Assembly (NCBI GenBank): GCA_032629725.1 | Contig: JAFEVB010000012.1 | Span: 682,001-746,000 of the forward strand | Direction: 5' to 3' | Origin: Gremmenia infestans | Taxonomy: Eukaryota > Ascomycota > Leotiomycetes > Helotiales > Hamatocanthoscyphaceae | DNA length: 64,000 nt | Shown here: positions 34,947 through 45,627 of the stretch, in pieces | Layout: every line of letters starts with the position of its first letter | How positions within the stretch are numbered: position 1 is the stretch's first letter | Notes under the pieces: generated by a model | What the model was told of the DNA's origin: nothing | The model's database searches: none | Seen by the model: the letters and a program-made list of their open reading frames with translations, nothing else | Program-made: the position numbers and the translations under genes

Positions 34947-35901
34947 ATGTCGACCAACAACAAAAGCGAATCAAGCAGCAATGCAAACTCAGCTCAGAAC
35001 CCCCCGTCAAATACTGCCATCGTCGTAGTCCCTAAAAGCCAAGTGGTTTCCAGATTCAAGCCCACAGTCATCGGCATTTTGGAAGAGGACATCTACCTCT
35101 TTTCAATCAGAGGGGAATGAAGATCCGTTGAAGACGTTATTCAGCGGCCCGCTTGGATACAGCTACAACACTTTTCGCCAAGCTACCCTCCTCAATGAAG
35201 AGGCGGAGAACGATCAGGAGTTTGAAGCTCTGTGCCAGGAAGTTGCTTCGGCGGTGGTCATATATCCTGAATTTGTGTCTCTGTTACGACAGACGGCAGA
35301 GCAAGTCCATGTTGGAGCTGTGGTCGTCACCTGCGGACCATGTCGAGTCTGGGAGATTGTTCTGGAGAGAAATGGCCTGTCCCAGGCAGTGAAAGTCATT
35401 GGCGGCGGACGTGTTACCGACGGATTCCTTGTTACCGATGTAGTGAAAGCTGCTCTAGTTACTCGTCTGAAGGATGTTCACCAGGTGTATGTCTGGGCCT
35501 TTGGAGACGGACCACTTGACCTGGAGATGTTGGGAAAAGCAAATGAAGCTATCGTCGTTGTTGGCGATGAGGGAACTAGAAACGTTTCCATGGAGAAGAA
35601 TCAACAGCATACTATCGATGATGAGGGTCTTCGTGCACGTCAAGCCGTGATACCCAGCACTGCTTCACCACGCTTGGATGTTGGCAAGCTTCGCCTAGTC
35701 AATCTCACGGAGCAAAGCTTTCTCGACACTATCTTGCGTCGTCACACTCCGCGAGCTACCATTCGAACATTCGCCGCAACGAACAAGGGCGCCGAAAAGG
35801 TACTTATGACACAGAGCCGCGATGCAAAATTCGCTAGTCCAGCCCTGAGGGGAGTCCACCCATATATCCTTGCATTAACACCAAGCTATGAATTCAGATA
35901 A
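34947..35901 (+). pseudogene. Truncated kinase-HAD-phosphoribosyltransferase gene
   Basis: The start (ATG 34947) has the Ser/Asn-rich leader and FKPTVIGI, which in intact fungal homologues leads directly into a P-loop. Here the P-loop kinase part is missing and the frame ends at TGA 35118. A second frame then gives DPLKTLFSGPLGYSY and the HAD phosphatase-like middle (about 35128-35800: GAVVVTCGPCRVWE, KVIGGGRVTDGF, YVWAFGDGPLDLEML). The HAD nucleophile Asp motif lay in the deleted part. The C-terminal uracil-phosphoribosyltransferase-like domain is also gone, with the frame ending at 35901. I recognise the family from memory of these three-part fungal proteins. Internal deletion, frameshift and 3' truncation make it a relic. 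Confidence 0.65.
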
Positions 35902-35934
35902 ACACAGTCATCGGTATTCTATGGTCCGATGTAA

Positions 35935-36174
35935 CTAACTTACCTTATCTTTGTAAAATGAGGCACCTCTAAGGCGGTGATCAAGAGAAATCCGATAGTT
36001 CTTCCCCGAATGACCAGCACCAACATTCCCCGCCCATACTTTGTACCTATCAAACTCAGTTCCAGCAGTAGCCGGCGAAGCTTGCCCCTCAAAAGATCGA
36101 ACGGGGTTCTCGATTGCGGTGATGAGGCTCTGGAATGCTAAACAGCATGCGCGGTGACTGTGAGCAATAGACAT
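35935..36174 (-). pseudogene. Orphan N-terminal fragment with WAGN motif
   Basis: Minus-strand ATG 36174 opens a 79-codon frame containing FDRYKVWAGNVGAGHSGKN and SLDHRLRGASFYKDK. This matches, from memory, an N-terminal domain found in large fungal proteins often carrying NLR-like, kinase or ankyrin parts. Nothing of the remainder follows, because the sequence beyond 35940 is the antisense of the truncated phosphatase fragment. Two broken genes therefore meet at about 35900-35940. A GTAAGT at the break might instead be a donor site, but no downstream exon is visible. Confidence 0.5.
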
Positions 36175-36531
36175 AGTTATCGTTGCCCTTCCTCGTCGAC
36201 GAGACTGGTAGAGATGTGGGAATTCTAAGTATCAGCTAAAAAAAGTCTGACAAGAGAACTCAGCTTCGAGTTTTTGTCTGTGTTTCTCCTGCGAGTTCAG
36301 GAGTTCAAATATGTGGTGTCTAGCTGCTGGCCATTCACATGTAAACGGTGGTACTGTACATGAATCATACCAGCCCCAATCGGAACATCCAACCAGGCAT
36401 GCTCCCTAAACAGGAGGATCATAGCGTCAGCTCCAACCTCTTCTCAAACACAATCACAACTCATTTTCCGATGGTGACTGTAAATATGACAACTTCGTTC
36501 GTTTCTGTATCACGAGAGCTATTACATCTCA

Positions 36532-36714
36532 ATGTCGGGTTTCGAAGTTATGGGCGTCGTTCTTGGCGCTATTCCATTGCTCATATATGCGCTCGAGCAC
36601 TATAGCGAGGGTATTGAGGTTATTGATGAGATGTTAGAATACCGTGAAGTCGTGGAGGATCTAGTGTGTAGCTTCGACACCAGGGCGCTTGCCCAATCAG
36701 ATGATGACCCTTGA
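36532..36714 (+). pseudogene. Orphan DUF7580-type N-terminal fragment
   Basis: 60 codons: MSGFEVMGVVLGAIPLLIYA is followed by LEHYSEGIEVIDEMLEYREVVEDL. This is the N-terminus typical of fungal DUF7580 (HET-S/prion-associated) proteins, which are usually over 400 residues long. After LVCSF the sequence leaves the family pattern and stops. The rest of the domain is missing before the next gene. It is thus a truncated remnant rather than a small gene, although expression cannot be excluded. Confidence 0.55.
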
Positions 36715-36847
36715 CATGCGCTCACAAACAAAAGCTAGCAGACTAAATTGATAACTTTTCCATTGATGTTACAATATATCTTCTCCCTCCACGCGACCCA
36801 AAAAGAAAAAGCATGAACAAGGAATCTATGTCCATCTTTTAAACATA

Positions 36848-38433
36848 TCATACAATCTTCTTTCCACTCTTCGTCAACTTCAACGGCACAGGCTTACTCC
36901 ACAACCACAACGCTACGAAGCCTACCCACCCGGCGACCGTAACCGCAATACCCGCCATCCAGGGCCAAGCACCGGTAATGACCCAACTGCGCGGCCACTC
37001 ATCGTGTGCAAAGTGACGCACGGTAACGGTGTTCTTTTCTTCGATGTTGGAGAGGAAGGGCCGCTTGTGGTTTACTTTGAAGTTGAAGATTCCATGCTGG
37101 TCGGGGATTTTGAATGAGGTCGTCCAGATTGTTGACGTCGGGGTAGTGGAGGAGAGGTTTAGTGGGAGGCGATGGAAAGGCGACAGCATGGAGAATTCCA
37201 GTTGGACGTTATCGCCCTCGGCGGGGTGGAAGGGGACCCATTTATCCCATTGATATTCAGAGAGTTCGATGAAGTATTTCTGTTACGCTGATTAGCTGTC
37301 CGTATTTGTGTTAGGGTTGATATTACTCACCACATCGTTCTTGACTCGGTAAATCTTGGGGTTTATCACAGGCTCCGTCTCGCCTTCATCCAAGTGGTGC
37401 TCAATCTTGCCAACCTTCAAAACACCAATTTCATTAAACGTCCAGCCCGTGATTTCCTTTGCGAAAGCCTGGTTGGCCGTCTTGACAGCCTTGTCCGAAG
37501 CAGCTCCAGTCAAGCCAGCACTCGGCTTGACCTTAGCATCAAACCAAGCATTCTCAAGCATCTCGGAAGCTCCAATCACTGTAAAACGAGCAGAATTCCT
37601 CGCCTGCATCGCAGTAACAAGAGACAATTGCTGTCCGACCGCAAACGGATCGTCCACGCCCTCAACCTCTTCCTTGGGGTTATATGAGTATGCCGTTCTA
37701 GGTGCTCGGAGAATAGGAGTCAACAATGGGCTAGTATTACCCAGAGTCTGTCCCACACCTCTGGGAAATGCAATCACGTCTTTGCCGTCTCCAGCAAAGA
37801 AGTTCTTGACATCTGATCGGAGAGCATCTGGTCTCGGGACGAGCACGACATCGTGCTTCTCTGCGGCACTGATAGTGTCATAGTTGAAGTGGTCCACTAC
37901 CAGCCCAGTACGGTCGCTGGGAAGGTGGATGTCGAGTTCAAGGAGGAGGGATACGAGGGCGGAGGGTGTAGGATGGGACGACGAAAGTGTGAGGAGGATG
38001 TTTCCGCCAGCGTTGATGAAATCGAGGAGGATCTTAGGTGTCAATTGTGGTCCAAGGCCTATAAAGAATCAGATTGTGTAAATCCAATAAGGATATCTTG
38101 TCATTCGTACCTTTCGACTTTGGTGGTAGAATAAGTAGGTGGTCATAAGCTCTCTCGCCCAATTCAAATAACCCAACTTTATCACTCTTCGGTGATTCGT
38201 ATGTGAGTTTAAAGCCTCTACCTATAATTCCTCACCATCAGTAAATTTCCCAACCCAAACCCCAAGAGCCTGTCATTCAGACAAAACTTACCTTCAAGAT
38301 CCCCCAAATACTTCGAGTACTTGGACTTCTCAGCCAACTCTTCAATCACCACCAACAGTTTATCCTCACTCGCGCTCGCCACCTGCACAACGGCCAGCAG
38401 GCCCAGCAGCAGAAAAGAAAGAATCCACCGCAT
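36848..38433 (-). CDS. WBP1: Oligosaccharyltransferase subunit WBP1/OST48
   Basis: Four minus-strand exons, 38433-38292, 38221-38111, 38058-37331 and 37279-36848, give 470 residues with matching phases. Residues 1-20 form a signal peptide. The N-terminal domain includes YDHLLILPPKSKG, LTPKILLDFINAGGNILL and VVDHFNYD, typical of OST48/Wbp1. A membrane segment lies near the C-terminus (about 438-460), and the protein ends in KKIV, a KKXX endoplasmic-reticulum retrieval signal. It is an essential non-catalytic subunit of the ER complex that moves the dolichol-linked glycan onto Asn-X-Ser/Thr. The start was chosen at the ATG directly before the signal peptide. It is divergent from the complex I subunit at 38783. 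Confidence 0.95.
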
Positions 38434-38782
38434 TGTCGTTGTATGGTTGTAGTGTATGCAATGTTCGTAGTCCAAGTCTTGAAGCTTAACAACTTTAGGA
38501 AACGTATGCAATTGCCAAGACTTACAGGGATGTGGTGTGGTACGTACCGCTACGTTACTGTACCTTACCTAGCTGCACGTGATTGGCGCTACTCCATACA
38601 GTAAGCTTCCCGTCCCGGCAACCTCATCGAACAACATTCTAACCTCGCTCGCGCCAAACCTCACCTCACCTCACGAGCCGGAATTGCAATAACCCCTCAA
38701 TTGCGTTCGTCGCCATCTCTCCTCCCTCCCCTTTCCTTCTTTCTCCTCCAACACCTAGCTAACTCCCTCCGCCCCAGCCAAC
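38434..38782. promoter_or_regulatory. Shared divergent promoter
   Basis: 349 bases separate the start codons of WBP1 (minus) and the complex I 9.5 kDa subunit (plus), so both promoters lie here. CTCACCTCACCTCAC and CT-rich tracts occur at about 38660-38760, near the plus-strand start. No TATA box is obvious. Confidence 0.55.
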
Positions 38783-39127
38783 ATGTCAGCAACCCCCCGT
38801 TTCTGGTCCCAACCAATCCGCTACCTGCGCTGGGCAGCGATCCAAAAGCCCGCCATTTTCTTCTCCATCGTAGTCGGCAGCCTGGGCCCCCTCACGGTGG
38901 CGGTCGTACCGCCTATTCGACGAAGACTGGGGGATGCGCAGAGGCCGGAGATTCCATTTACGTATCCCGGTATGTTTATCTATAATAACTCGCAATCCAA
39001 TGGATGGACGGAGAGGGAAGGAGCGGGATGTCCGTATATATGCTTGAATGTATGCATGCTAACGACATCTCTTTCTTATATAGTTCCTACGGGTCCTCGT
39101 CAAGATTTAAAAGGGTATGAGGATTGA
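38783..39127 (+). CDS. Complex I (NADH:ubiquinone oxidoreductase) 9.5 kDa subunit
   Basis: Two exons, 38783-38969 and 39084-39127, give 76 residues across a 114-base intron. The protein starts FWSQPIRYLRWAAIQKPAIF and has one membrane segment (about residues 25-45), PPIRRRLGD and a conserved end VPTGPRQDLKGYED. This is the fungal 9.5 kDa accessory subunit, the counterpart of mammalian NDUFA3, in the inner mitochondrial membrane arm of complex I. The length is typical. The conserved tail exists only after splicing, which supports the small second exon. Confidence 0.9.
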   Translation: MSATPRFWSQPIRYLRWAAIQKPAIFFSIVVGSLGPLTVAVVPPIRRRLGDAQRPEIPFTYPGMFIYNNSQSNGWTEREGAGCPYICLNVCMLTTSLSYIVPTGPRQDLKGYED

Positions 39128-39880
39128 GGTGTATGTTCTGTCTGGCGAGGCGATCGATGAAGGAGAGGGGCAGGTAGGAGGGAAGTGTATATAAGGCGTT
39201 TTGAGAATGGGGTGAAAATACCAGAATGGGATGAAACGACCAAGCAACGCCTGAATTTACTATTGCCTATACGTGTGGTCCTGAAATTATACGTGCATAC
39301 AAAACAACAAAGGAAAGACTGATTAATGGAAATCACTACCTACCTACCAGAAGCAATGCGGGAACGAACGGAGCTGGTGCAGGACTCAGGGCCCTCTTTA
39401 GCAACTACAATCTGATACAATTTGGGCATTTAAACCCATAGATGCCCTAGGTCTCTGTTTATTGCCTATCTACCCTGTCTGATTTCCTATGTATACCAAT
39501 CTTTCAGCTTCAAAAAAATATAGAAAACACTCACTAGCACAAAGGTAAGAACAGCCACAAAACTTTAAGTATGAGGCAGTGGGAACTTTATTAAAGCTAC
39601 TATCCCAACTCTTTTACGTCTAATTAATCTATGCCAATGCCAATGCCAATGCCAGTACTCCTGGCCTCCTACGGAAACACTATTGCCCTGCCTTCAGCTG
39701 TATTGGCATACCCAATACTCTTAGCAATCCCTGCTGAAGTTACCAACCAATACCAAAGAACCCAATATACCACCATCAATCCAACGTAGCAGCAGACAAG
39801 AGTAAGAAGCAATCCCAATAGAAAAACAAGACCGTAGTCAACAATGAAACCTATACCGATAAACTCACCCTTTGAATACC
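39128..39880. other. Intergenic stretch with short ATGCCA repeat
   Basis: Contains four tandem copies of a six-base unit at about 39630-39653. A hydrophobic minus-strand frame (39669-39884) lacks an ATG start at its head and was not accepted as a gene. It might be a 3' exon of the next gene. Confidence 0.4.
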
Positions 39881-42800
39881 TCAAATAAAAGCTCCGTTTT
39901 CCTCGCTACCACCAGTGATTCTCTTGCGGCGACTATTGAGAAACAGCTCAACCATACGCTTACTTCCCATAGCCTGGGCATCCTGCTCCGACATCTCGCG
40001 AGTATCCGGACCCAGGAGACCTGCCCCATCGGCACCATAAAGGTCGTCCGGATCCTCCATCATCTTTACATTCTCATTCTGGGTATAAGATCGGGTCGAA
40101 GTAGAATCGAACTGTTTCCCGACCGATCTCGGTGTGTTGTTCAATGGCCGGCCATATTTCTTGACCAACTTCGCTGGGGTTTCCATGCTTCTTGTGCTGC
40201 GAAGTGTGGTAGATGATACGTTTCGCTTGTGAAGCAGGTTCCTTCCGCTCATACTTGTTACCTTGAGAGCAGAATTGGGAGCGCTATCCGCATAATTTGT
40301 GTTTGTAGTTGCAATTGAACGAAGAGACGACCTCGACGGCATAGGTCGGATAGGAGAGTGAACAGGAATTGGTGGCGGAGGAGGAGGTGGAGGCGGGATA
40401 TGCGGCCTACCAACACTTTCTGATTCAAGAGATTCAACGAGTGAGACGGCAGAACGCTTCTTCAATATGGGCTTCAAGGGCGGCGGATTCTGGAAGTGGA
40501 CGTTCTGTTGAACAATACCCAGGGGCTGCATGGCCGCGCTGGTTTTGCGTTGAGAAACTTGCACATCATCGTCATGGATCTGTGCGTTCTCTCGAATATG
40601 GCCAACATGAAACGACTTTGGCATCGTGGGCAACGCGTAATTGACATATGAGCCTTTATTTGTGTTATCTTTGACCTTTTCGAGTTTTTCAACTTCAGAC
40701 GACATCCATTTCTTCCATTCGACCGATCCATTAGAGCCGGTAACACGGTGGCTTGCTCCATGTGGCATTGCAGGACGGTATGTCATTCTGTCCAGAATAA
40801 CGGCATCACCATTACCCGAAGGTAGAAAGGGCATCTCAGGAATGGAACGATCAATCGACACCAATGAGATCGCACTAGCATCTGCAGGGATCTGGCCACT
40901 CGTGGTTCGCGAATAAACACTCTCGCTGTACGCTTTCTGAGACTCGTGGTCGCTTGTGCCAGATGTGGCATTATCAGGTCCAGAGTAGAGAGGATTGCGA
41001 ACTAGAGAGGCTTGACTGGGTGCTCTCAACGCTGACGAATGATAGTCGTCTTCAGCCATGGCACGTCTGTAAGGGCTTGTTGTTCTCGCAATGGTCATAT
41101 TACTTCCTCCAAAGAAGGTCGATCTGGATTCCCGCAGACCTTTATGCGCTGGAACAACTGGCTCATTGAGATGTGCTATCTCTTGTGGTGTAAATCCAGA
41201 CTCTTCTGGTACAATGTAAAAAGAAGAATTGGCAGAATGGGCTGCCACCGGAGCGTTTGATTCAGGCCAGCTTGGGTGATTGTTAGCATTACTCTCTTTG
41301 TCGGCCTTTGGGACCTTTGGCGAGAAAACATCATCCTCATTTTTCATGCGCATTTCGCGAAGAGGCTCCGCTGTGACCCATTGCTGAACTTGTCTTCTAC
41401 TATATTCGGAGTCTTCGTCGCCTCTTGGTACCCGGACCGAATTGGATCTTACGTTCTGGTGACCATGGCTTTCATATTGGTGGTTTCTACCGCTCCTTTT
41501 GGAATCCTCAGGAGTCACTTGCCGGATAGTGGCAGGAGTTCGGCTGCCCTTGCTGCTATGAACAGAGCTACCACGTGCTGGGATCTGCTTTGAACCAGAA
41601 AAACTCTCCACGCTCCCAATTCGCGAAGCTGCAAGTCTAGCTTTGGGGCTGTTTTCGTCCAGTCGCTTCATGAGTGCTGAATAGACCCTCGCGCTATCGA
41701 CGGAAGTAATGTTACCCGCACTCTTCCTTGGTTGATGCATGATGGGATAAGCTGAAAACTGGTTCGGTAACCTCTGTCGGTCGAAGGACGAAGATGTGAT
41801 ATGGGTACCATTCTCGTTGATAATTGAAAGCCGCTGTTGCTCTCTTTCGGTAAGTGCTCGTCCACCATGGCTTGTAACGGTATTGGCAGCAGTGCTAGTC
41901 CAGCTGGTAACTCGAGATTTGTCGTCGCTGTGCTCGCTTCCCAAGCTTCTAACGCTTCCGCTATGTGACTTTAACTTCTCGTCCGAGCTTTTCACACGAA
42001 TTGACGGTACACGGGATGCCACACGCAAGAGTGAAGCCTCATCTGGATGAAGATGATCAGAGAAGGTCTCTTGTATTCCGGGAGTATCGCCATCATATTT
42101 ACGAACGTGCGTCTGCGGTGCGTCAACCTGCTGATTTGGTATGGCGAACGGTTCATCTTTAGTGAATCCGAGCACGCGCTTCAATTTGTTTTTGATCGTC
42201 TTAGAGACCTTTCGAGCCTTGTCTCTTAGCACAGACTCCTTCGGCTGCGTGGGTTGGTTTTTGGATGCGATAGACATGCCATAGCTGCTTCCGCTGCTAC
42301 TACGGACCGATTTTCTGAAGGTTCTATCTGGTTTGTGAAATTTCGATCTGAAGAGAAAGGATGGCTGTTCTCGCAGTCTTTGTTGGGTGGTTTGGTGGAA
42401 GAACCTATCTCGTGCCATCTGGACTGCTTCGTCATTTCTCGCGCCAAAAGTGGTCGATCTTCGGCTGCGGAGAAAACTCATTGACTTTGGACCTCGCAAT
42501 GCAGGTTGAGATGGTCGATTTTCGGATGCTCGAGAGTCGGTGGTGCTCCGTCCTGTGTATGAAGTGTCATGTCCATCCGGGGTGCCATTGGTATAGAAGA
42601 CATGCGGGGCTTTAAGAGGGCTGAACATAGACTTCGACCTTCGGATTCGGCGGTATGAGGAGGGAGTGGAGGCAACATCGTCTTCACGAGTGTAGTATTC
42701 ATCGTATGCTGCGAGAGCTGTGGCAAAGCTGTCACCTGTTGCTTTGCCCATCGAGCCTTTACCAATTGAGGATGAACGGCTCGGTGGTCGATATGCAGCC

Positions 42801-43180
42801 GGAACGGGAGCGTTTGTAGTCATTGCCATCGGTCTCAGAGTAGTCGTGCTTGACTTTCGCTGGACAGTATGCTGCGTCCCTCGCCCACCAATGGACTGTC
42901 GTCTCTGTACGGCATTGGGTCCAGCGAAACGTACACTTTGCTGACGCTTGACAGTATGCTCCTTGTTGTTCGGAGCATCTTGATGATGAATGCGTGGTGC
43001 ATTGTACGGTGAGACACCGCTGCGGCTCATATCCGCGCTGCTCCTCTCTTGCGATCGAGCAAAGGCTAAATTAGCAGCGACGTGGGCATGTTGGCGAGCG
43101 ACCTCAGGATCGATAGAATCATGCTTGCTGTGAACTGACGATGTTGATTTGCGTCGACTGATGCTGTTTCGTCGAAGCAT
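39881..43180 (-). CDS. Long disordered fungal protein, function unknown
   Basis: A single uninterrupted frame of 1099 residues from ATG 43180 (MLRRNSISRRKSTSS). The frame is open 5' of this, but a later ATG-led basic/Ser start looks natural. Sequence is rich in Ser, Arg, Pro and Gln throughout. Features include a conserved start DPEVARQHAHVAANLAFARSQ, an RSVRFAGP-like block, a basic helix with KVSKTIKNKLKRVLGFT near residue 335, a proline run (PPPPPPPPPP) near residue 960, and LYGADGAGLLGPDTREMSEQDAQ near the end. These could be kinase targets and protein-binding sites. No enzyme domain is seen. I know no name for it. A cytoskeletal or polarity scaffold is a guess. Confidence 0.8.
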   Translation of the reverse strand: MLRRNSISRRKSTSSVHSKHDSIDPEVARQHAHVAANLAFARSQERSSADMSRSGVSPYNAPRIHHQDAPNNKEHTVKRQQSVRFAGPNAVQRRQSIGGRGTQHTVQRKSSTTTLRPMAMTTNAPVPAAYRPPSRSSSIGKGSMGKATGDSFATALAAYDEYYTREDDVASTPSSYRRIRRSKSMFSPLKAPHVFYTNGTPDGHDTSYTGRSTTDSRASENRPSQPALRGPKSMSFLRSRRSTTFGARNDEAVQMARDRFFHQTTQQRLREQPSFLFRSKFHKPDRTFRKSVRSSSGSSYGMSIASKNQPTQPKESVLRDKARKVSKTIKNKLKRVLGFTKDEPFAIPNQQVDAPQTHVRKYDGDTPGIQETFSDHLHPDEASLLRVASRVPSIRVKSSDEKLKSHSGSVRSLGSEHSDDKSRVTSWTSTAANTVTSHGGRALTEREQQRLSIINENGTHITSSSFDRQRLPNQFSAYPIMHQPRKSAGNITSVDSARVYSALMKRLDENSPKARLAASRIGSVESFSGSKQIPARGSSVHSSKGSRTPATIRQVTPEDSKRSGRNHQYESHGHQNVRSNSVRVPRGDEDSEYSRRQVQQWVTAEPLREMRMKNEDDVFSPKVPKADKESNANNHPSWPESNAPVAAHSANSSFYIVPEESGFTPQEIAHLNEPVVPAHKGLRESRSTFFGGSNMTIARTTSPYRRAMAEDDYHSSALRAPSQASLVRNPLYSGPDNATSGTSDHESQKAYSESVYSRTTSGQIPADASAISLVSIDRSIPEMPFLPSGNGDAVILDRMTYRPAMPHGASHRVTGSNGSVEWKKWMSSEVEKLEKVKDNTNKGSYVNYALPTMPKSFHVGHIRENAQIHDDDVQVSQRKTSAAMQPLGIVQQNVHFQNPPPLKPILKKRSAVSLVESLESESVGRPHIPPPPPPPPPIPVHSPIRPMPSRSSLRSIATTNTNYADSAPNSALKVTSMSGRNLLHKRNVSSTTLRSTRSMETPAKLVKKYGRPLNNTPRSVGKQFDSTSTRSYTQNENVKMMEDPDDLYGADGAGLLGPDTREMSEQDAQAMGSKRMVELFLNSRRKRITGGSEENGAFI

Positions 43181-43728
43181 CTTGTGAAGCAATAGCCGCA
43201 GAAATGAAGTAATTGAAATGAAACTTGTAGAATGCGATACAGTTTCTGTAGTCTGCATGCATGCGGTAACCAAAAGTTGAGACGAGCTCGATGAAGGAGA
43301 AAGAAACAACACGGAGACTCAGGAAGGAAAACCAAGTACTTTGAAATGCGGTTCGAATGGAAGGTGCTTTTCTGCTCAAACCTTATAAAAATGACGGTCG
43401 CTCTAGGAAGGAGCGATGCAGAAGCTTCACTACTGAGTTTCAACCAAGCTCGAACATATTAGCATATGAAAAAGCCGAACATGTTGACGAAGGAATCACT
43501 GTGGAAAGAACATTGTCAAAAATGGATCGTTTGTCTATTGTTTGTTATAAACAAGTGAAACTTGTGACACAAGGAAACCTGCAATCAAGATGAATACAAT
43601 GAGAAACCGAACCACCATCCAGCTCCGACCCATGATGCTCAAACTGTAAAAAGAACCCGGTAAGGAACTATGTCCTTGCAACACATTGATTCAATATCAT
43701 AAATGTCACTAATATGATGCAATTTCGC
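43181..43728. other. Intergenic, promoter of the disordered protein
   Basis: No further gene. It also carries the 3' flank of the protease gene. Confidence 0.5.
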
Positions 43729-45565
43729 TCACATGGTAAGCTCCTCGAAGAACTCGTTGAGCTCTGCCTCAACGATTTGCTCGATCTTCTTTGAGAGCTT
43801 CTCAGTCTTGGACACAGCTGTCTTGGTATCCTTGACAATTTCTCCAGAGACCATGTTGAAATCCTTCTCAATAGCTTCCTCCAAGAGCTCAACAGTGGTT
43901 GGCAAGTTAAGAGGTGCCTTGGTAGCAGCCTTCTTGGAGTATCCACCAGACTTGATGATGGAAGAGTAGTTGGAAGATCCACCACCGTTCCAGGCCAAAA
44001 TATTCTCGGTGTCCGAGGGCACGTCACTCAATACACCCTCAGTGGCAACGCTGATCAGGTTCGCCTTGAGCTTCTTAGGGGTAAGCTCAGCAACGGCGTA
44101 TGCAGAGTCCGAAGATGGCTGGAGAGACAGGTAGTAGGCCAAAAGACCAGCGATATGTGGGGAGGCCATAGAGGTACCGGAGATGGTGTTGACGGCGTAC
44201 TTGCTGCCAATCCAGGTAGACAAAATGCTCAAACCAGGAGCGAAAATATCGTTACACTTTCCAAAGTTGGAGAAGTATGCACGGGAGTCGTCGAGAGCTG
44301 ATGCACCAACGGTGATGGCGTTCTCAGCAGCTGCTGGGGAGTAGTTGCAAGAGTCGGCATTGTCGTTTCCGGCGGCAACAGCGAAATGAATACCAGCAGC
44401 AACGGCACCGTTCACGGCACGGTCAAGAGCAGGGGACTTGCCACCACCAAGAGACATGTTGGCGGCGGATCCCTTGAAGCCCTTCTTTCCCTTCTTAGCT
44501 TTCTCAGTGTGGGAGTTGGCGGCCCACTCAACGCCCTTTACGACATCGGCCATGGTTCCAGATCCGTTGGATCGGAGAACCTTGACAGCATAGACGTTGG
44601 CCTTCTTGGCAACACCATACTTCTTGCCAGCAACAGTACCAGAGCAGTGAGTTCCATGTCCGTTTCCGTCCTCGTCGGCGTCGCCAGCTGGGATGGTCTT
44701 ACCCCAGTGTGCTCGGCCCTCGAAGTCGACGTGCTCGGTGTTGGTTCCGGTGTCAATAACGTAGACATCGACACCCTCACCCGCATCAGCGGCATATAGG
44801 TACTTGTTGAAATCGCTGAAACCTAAGCTATCTCGGTGGGAGATACGGGCAAGACCCCACGGGGCGTTCTTCTCTAGCTCCCCGGTATCATCTCCTCCTA
44901 ATGTGTGGACAAGAGAGTCTTTCTCAACATATTCGACCTGGAAGAGAGGACGTCAGCAACAGTTCAGGCATTGGTCAAGAGTTATGCAATGGGAGGCGAA
45001 GTATATCACGTGCTAATAGCAGTCATGCAATTCAGGCAACTAGCTTGAACGGCCCCGAGGTCGCGTGGTACTTGGAGATAGCAACTTTGATAAGGCCCAA
45101 GATGAAGCTCTGAAGCATTGCTTCGAGGCCTTTTGAAAAGGGATAAGAGAGAAGACGAAAAGAGTAGCTGAGAGCTCAGAAGGTACTTACATCGGGATGT
45201 CTTCGGACCTTCTCAATGACCGAGTCATCGAAATGGCCAGAGTAACCCAAGAAGTCGCCGGCGATGTTGTATGTATGTTTGAGACCCTCAAAGATGTCGT
45301 TGGTGATTGGGAATTGCGAGCGTTTGCGGAGCTCAGTTCGCACATTCTCGCTCTCGCCGTGGATGTTTTGCACCCAACTGTGGTGGTCGGAGGCCGACTT
45401 CTCTGTGACGTGCTTCTTGAAGACGACAATGTAGGAATCAGGAATGGTCTCGGCGTTGCTCGAGGAGAGGATAGGAGCAGCACCTTCGTGGATGGTCTCG
45501 GTGCTGAAGGTTGGTGCCGATGACGCCAGCAGCGGCAACAGCGTCAAGCCGATAAGCCCACGCAT
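43729..45565 (-). CDS. Vacuolar subtilisin-like protease (cerevisin type)
   Basis: Two minus-strand exons, 45565-45191 and 44937-43729, give 527 residues across a 253-base intron. Signal peptide at 1-17; an inhibitor-I9 propeptide with [12 protein letters not shown] at about 43-55. The peptidase S8 domain has Asp187 (YVIDTGTN), His219 (NGHGTHCSG), Asn316 (AAGNDN) and Ser381 (GTSMASPH), so the catalytic set is complete. A C-terminal extension of about 110 residues, helical and charged ([20 protein letters not shown]), is typical of the fungal Prb1/cerevisin group rather than secreted proteinase K types. The role is degradation in the vacuole and autophagic-body breakdown. A (GATG)n tract directly abuts the start codon in the leader. 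Confidence 0.95.
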
Positions 45566-45627
45566 GATGGATGGATGGATGGATGGATGGATGGATGGAT
45601 GGATGGATGGATGGATGGATGGATGGA
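45566..45627. repeat. Four-base microsatellite (GATG)n at the protease leader
   Basis: About 15 tandem copies of a GATG-type unit, reading CATC on the gene strand, lie immediately upstream of the protease start codon and must be part of its 5' leader or core promoter. A shorter AGGC tract follows at about 45812-45830. Confidence 0.9.

Noticed and set aside
39669..39884. Hydrophobic minus-strand frame of 71 codons next to the end of the long disordered protein
   Set aside because: No ATG at its head and no convincing splice donor to join it to the neighbouring gene.
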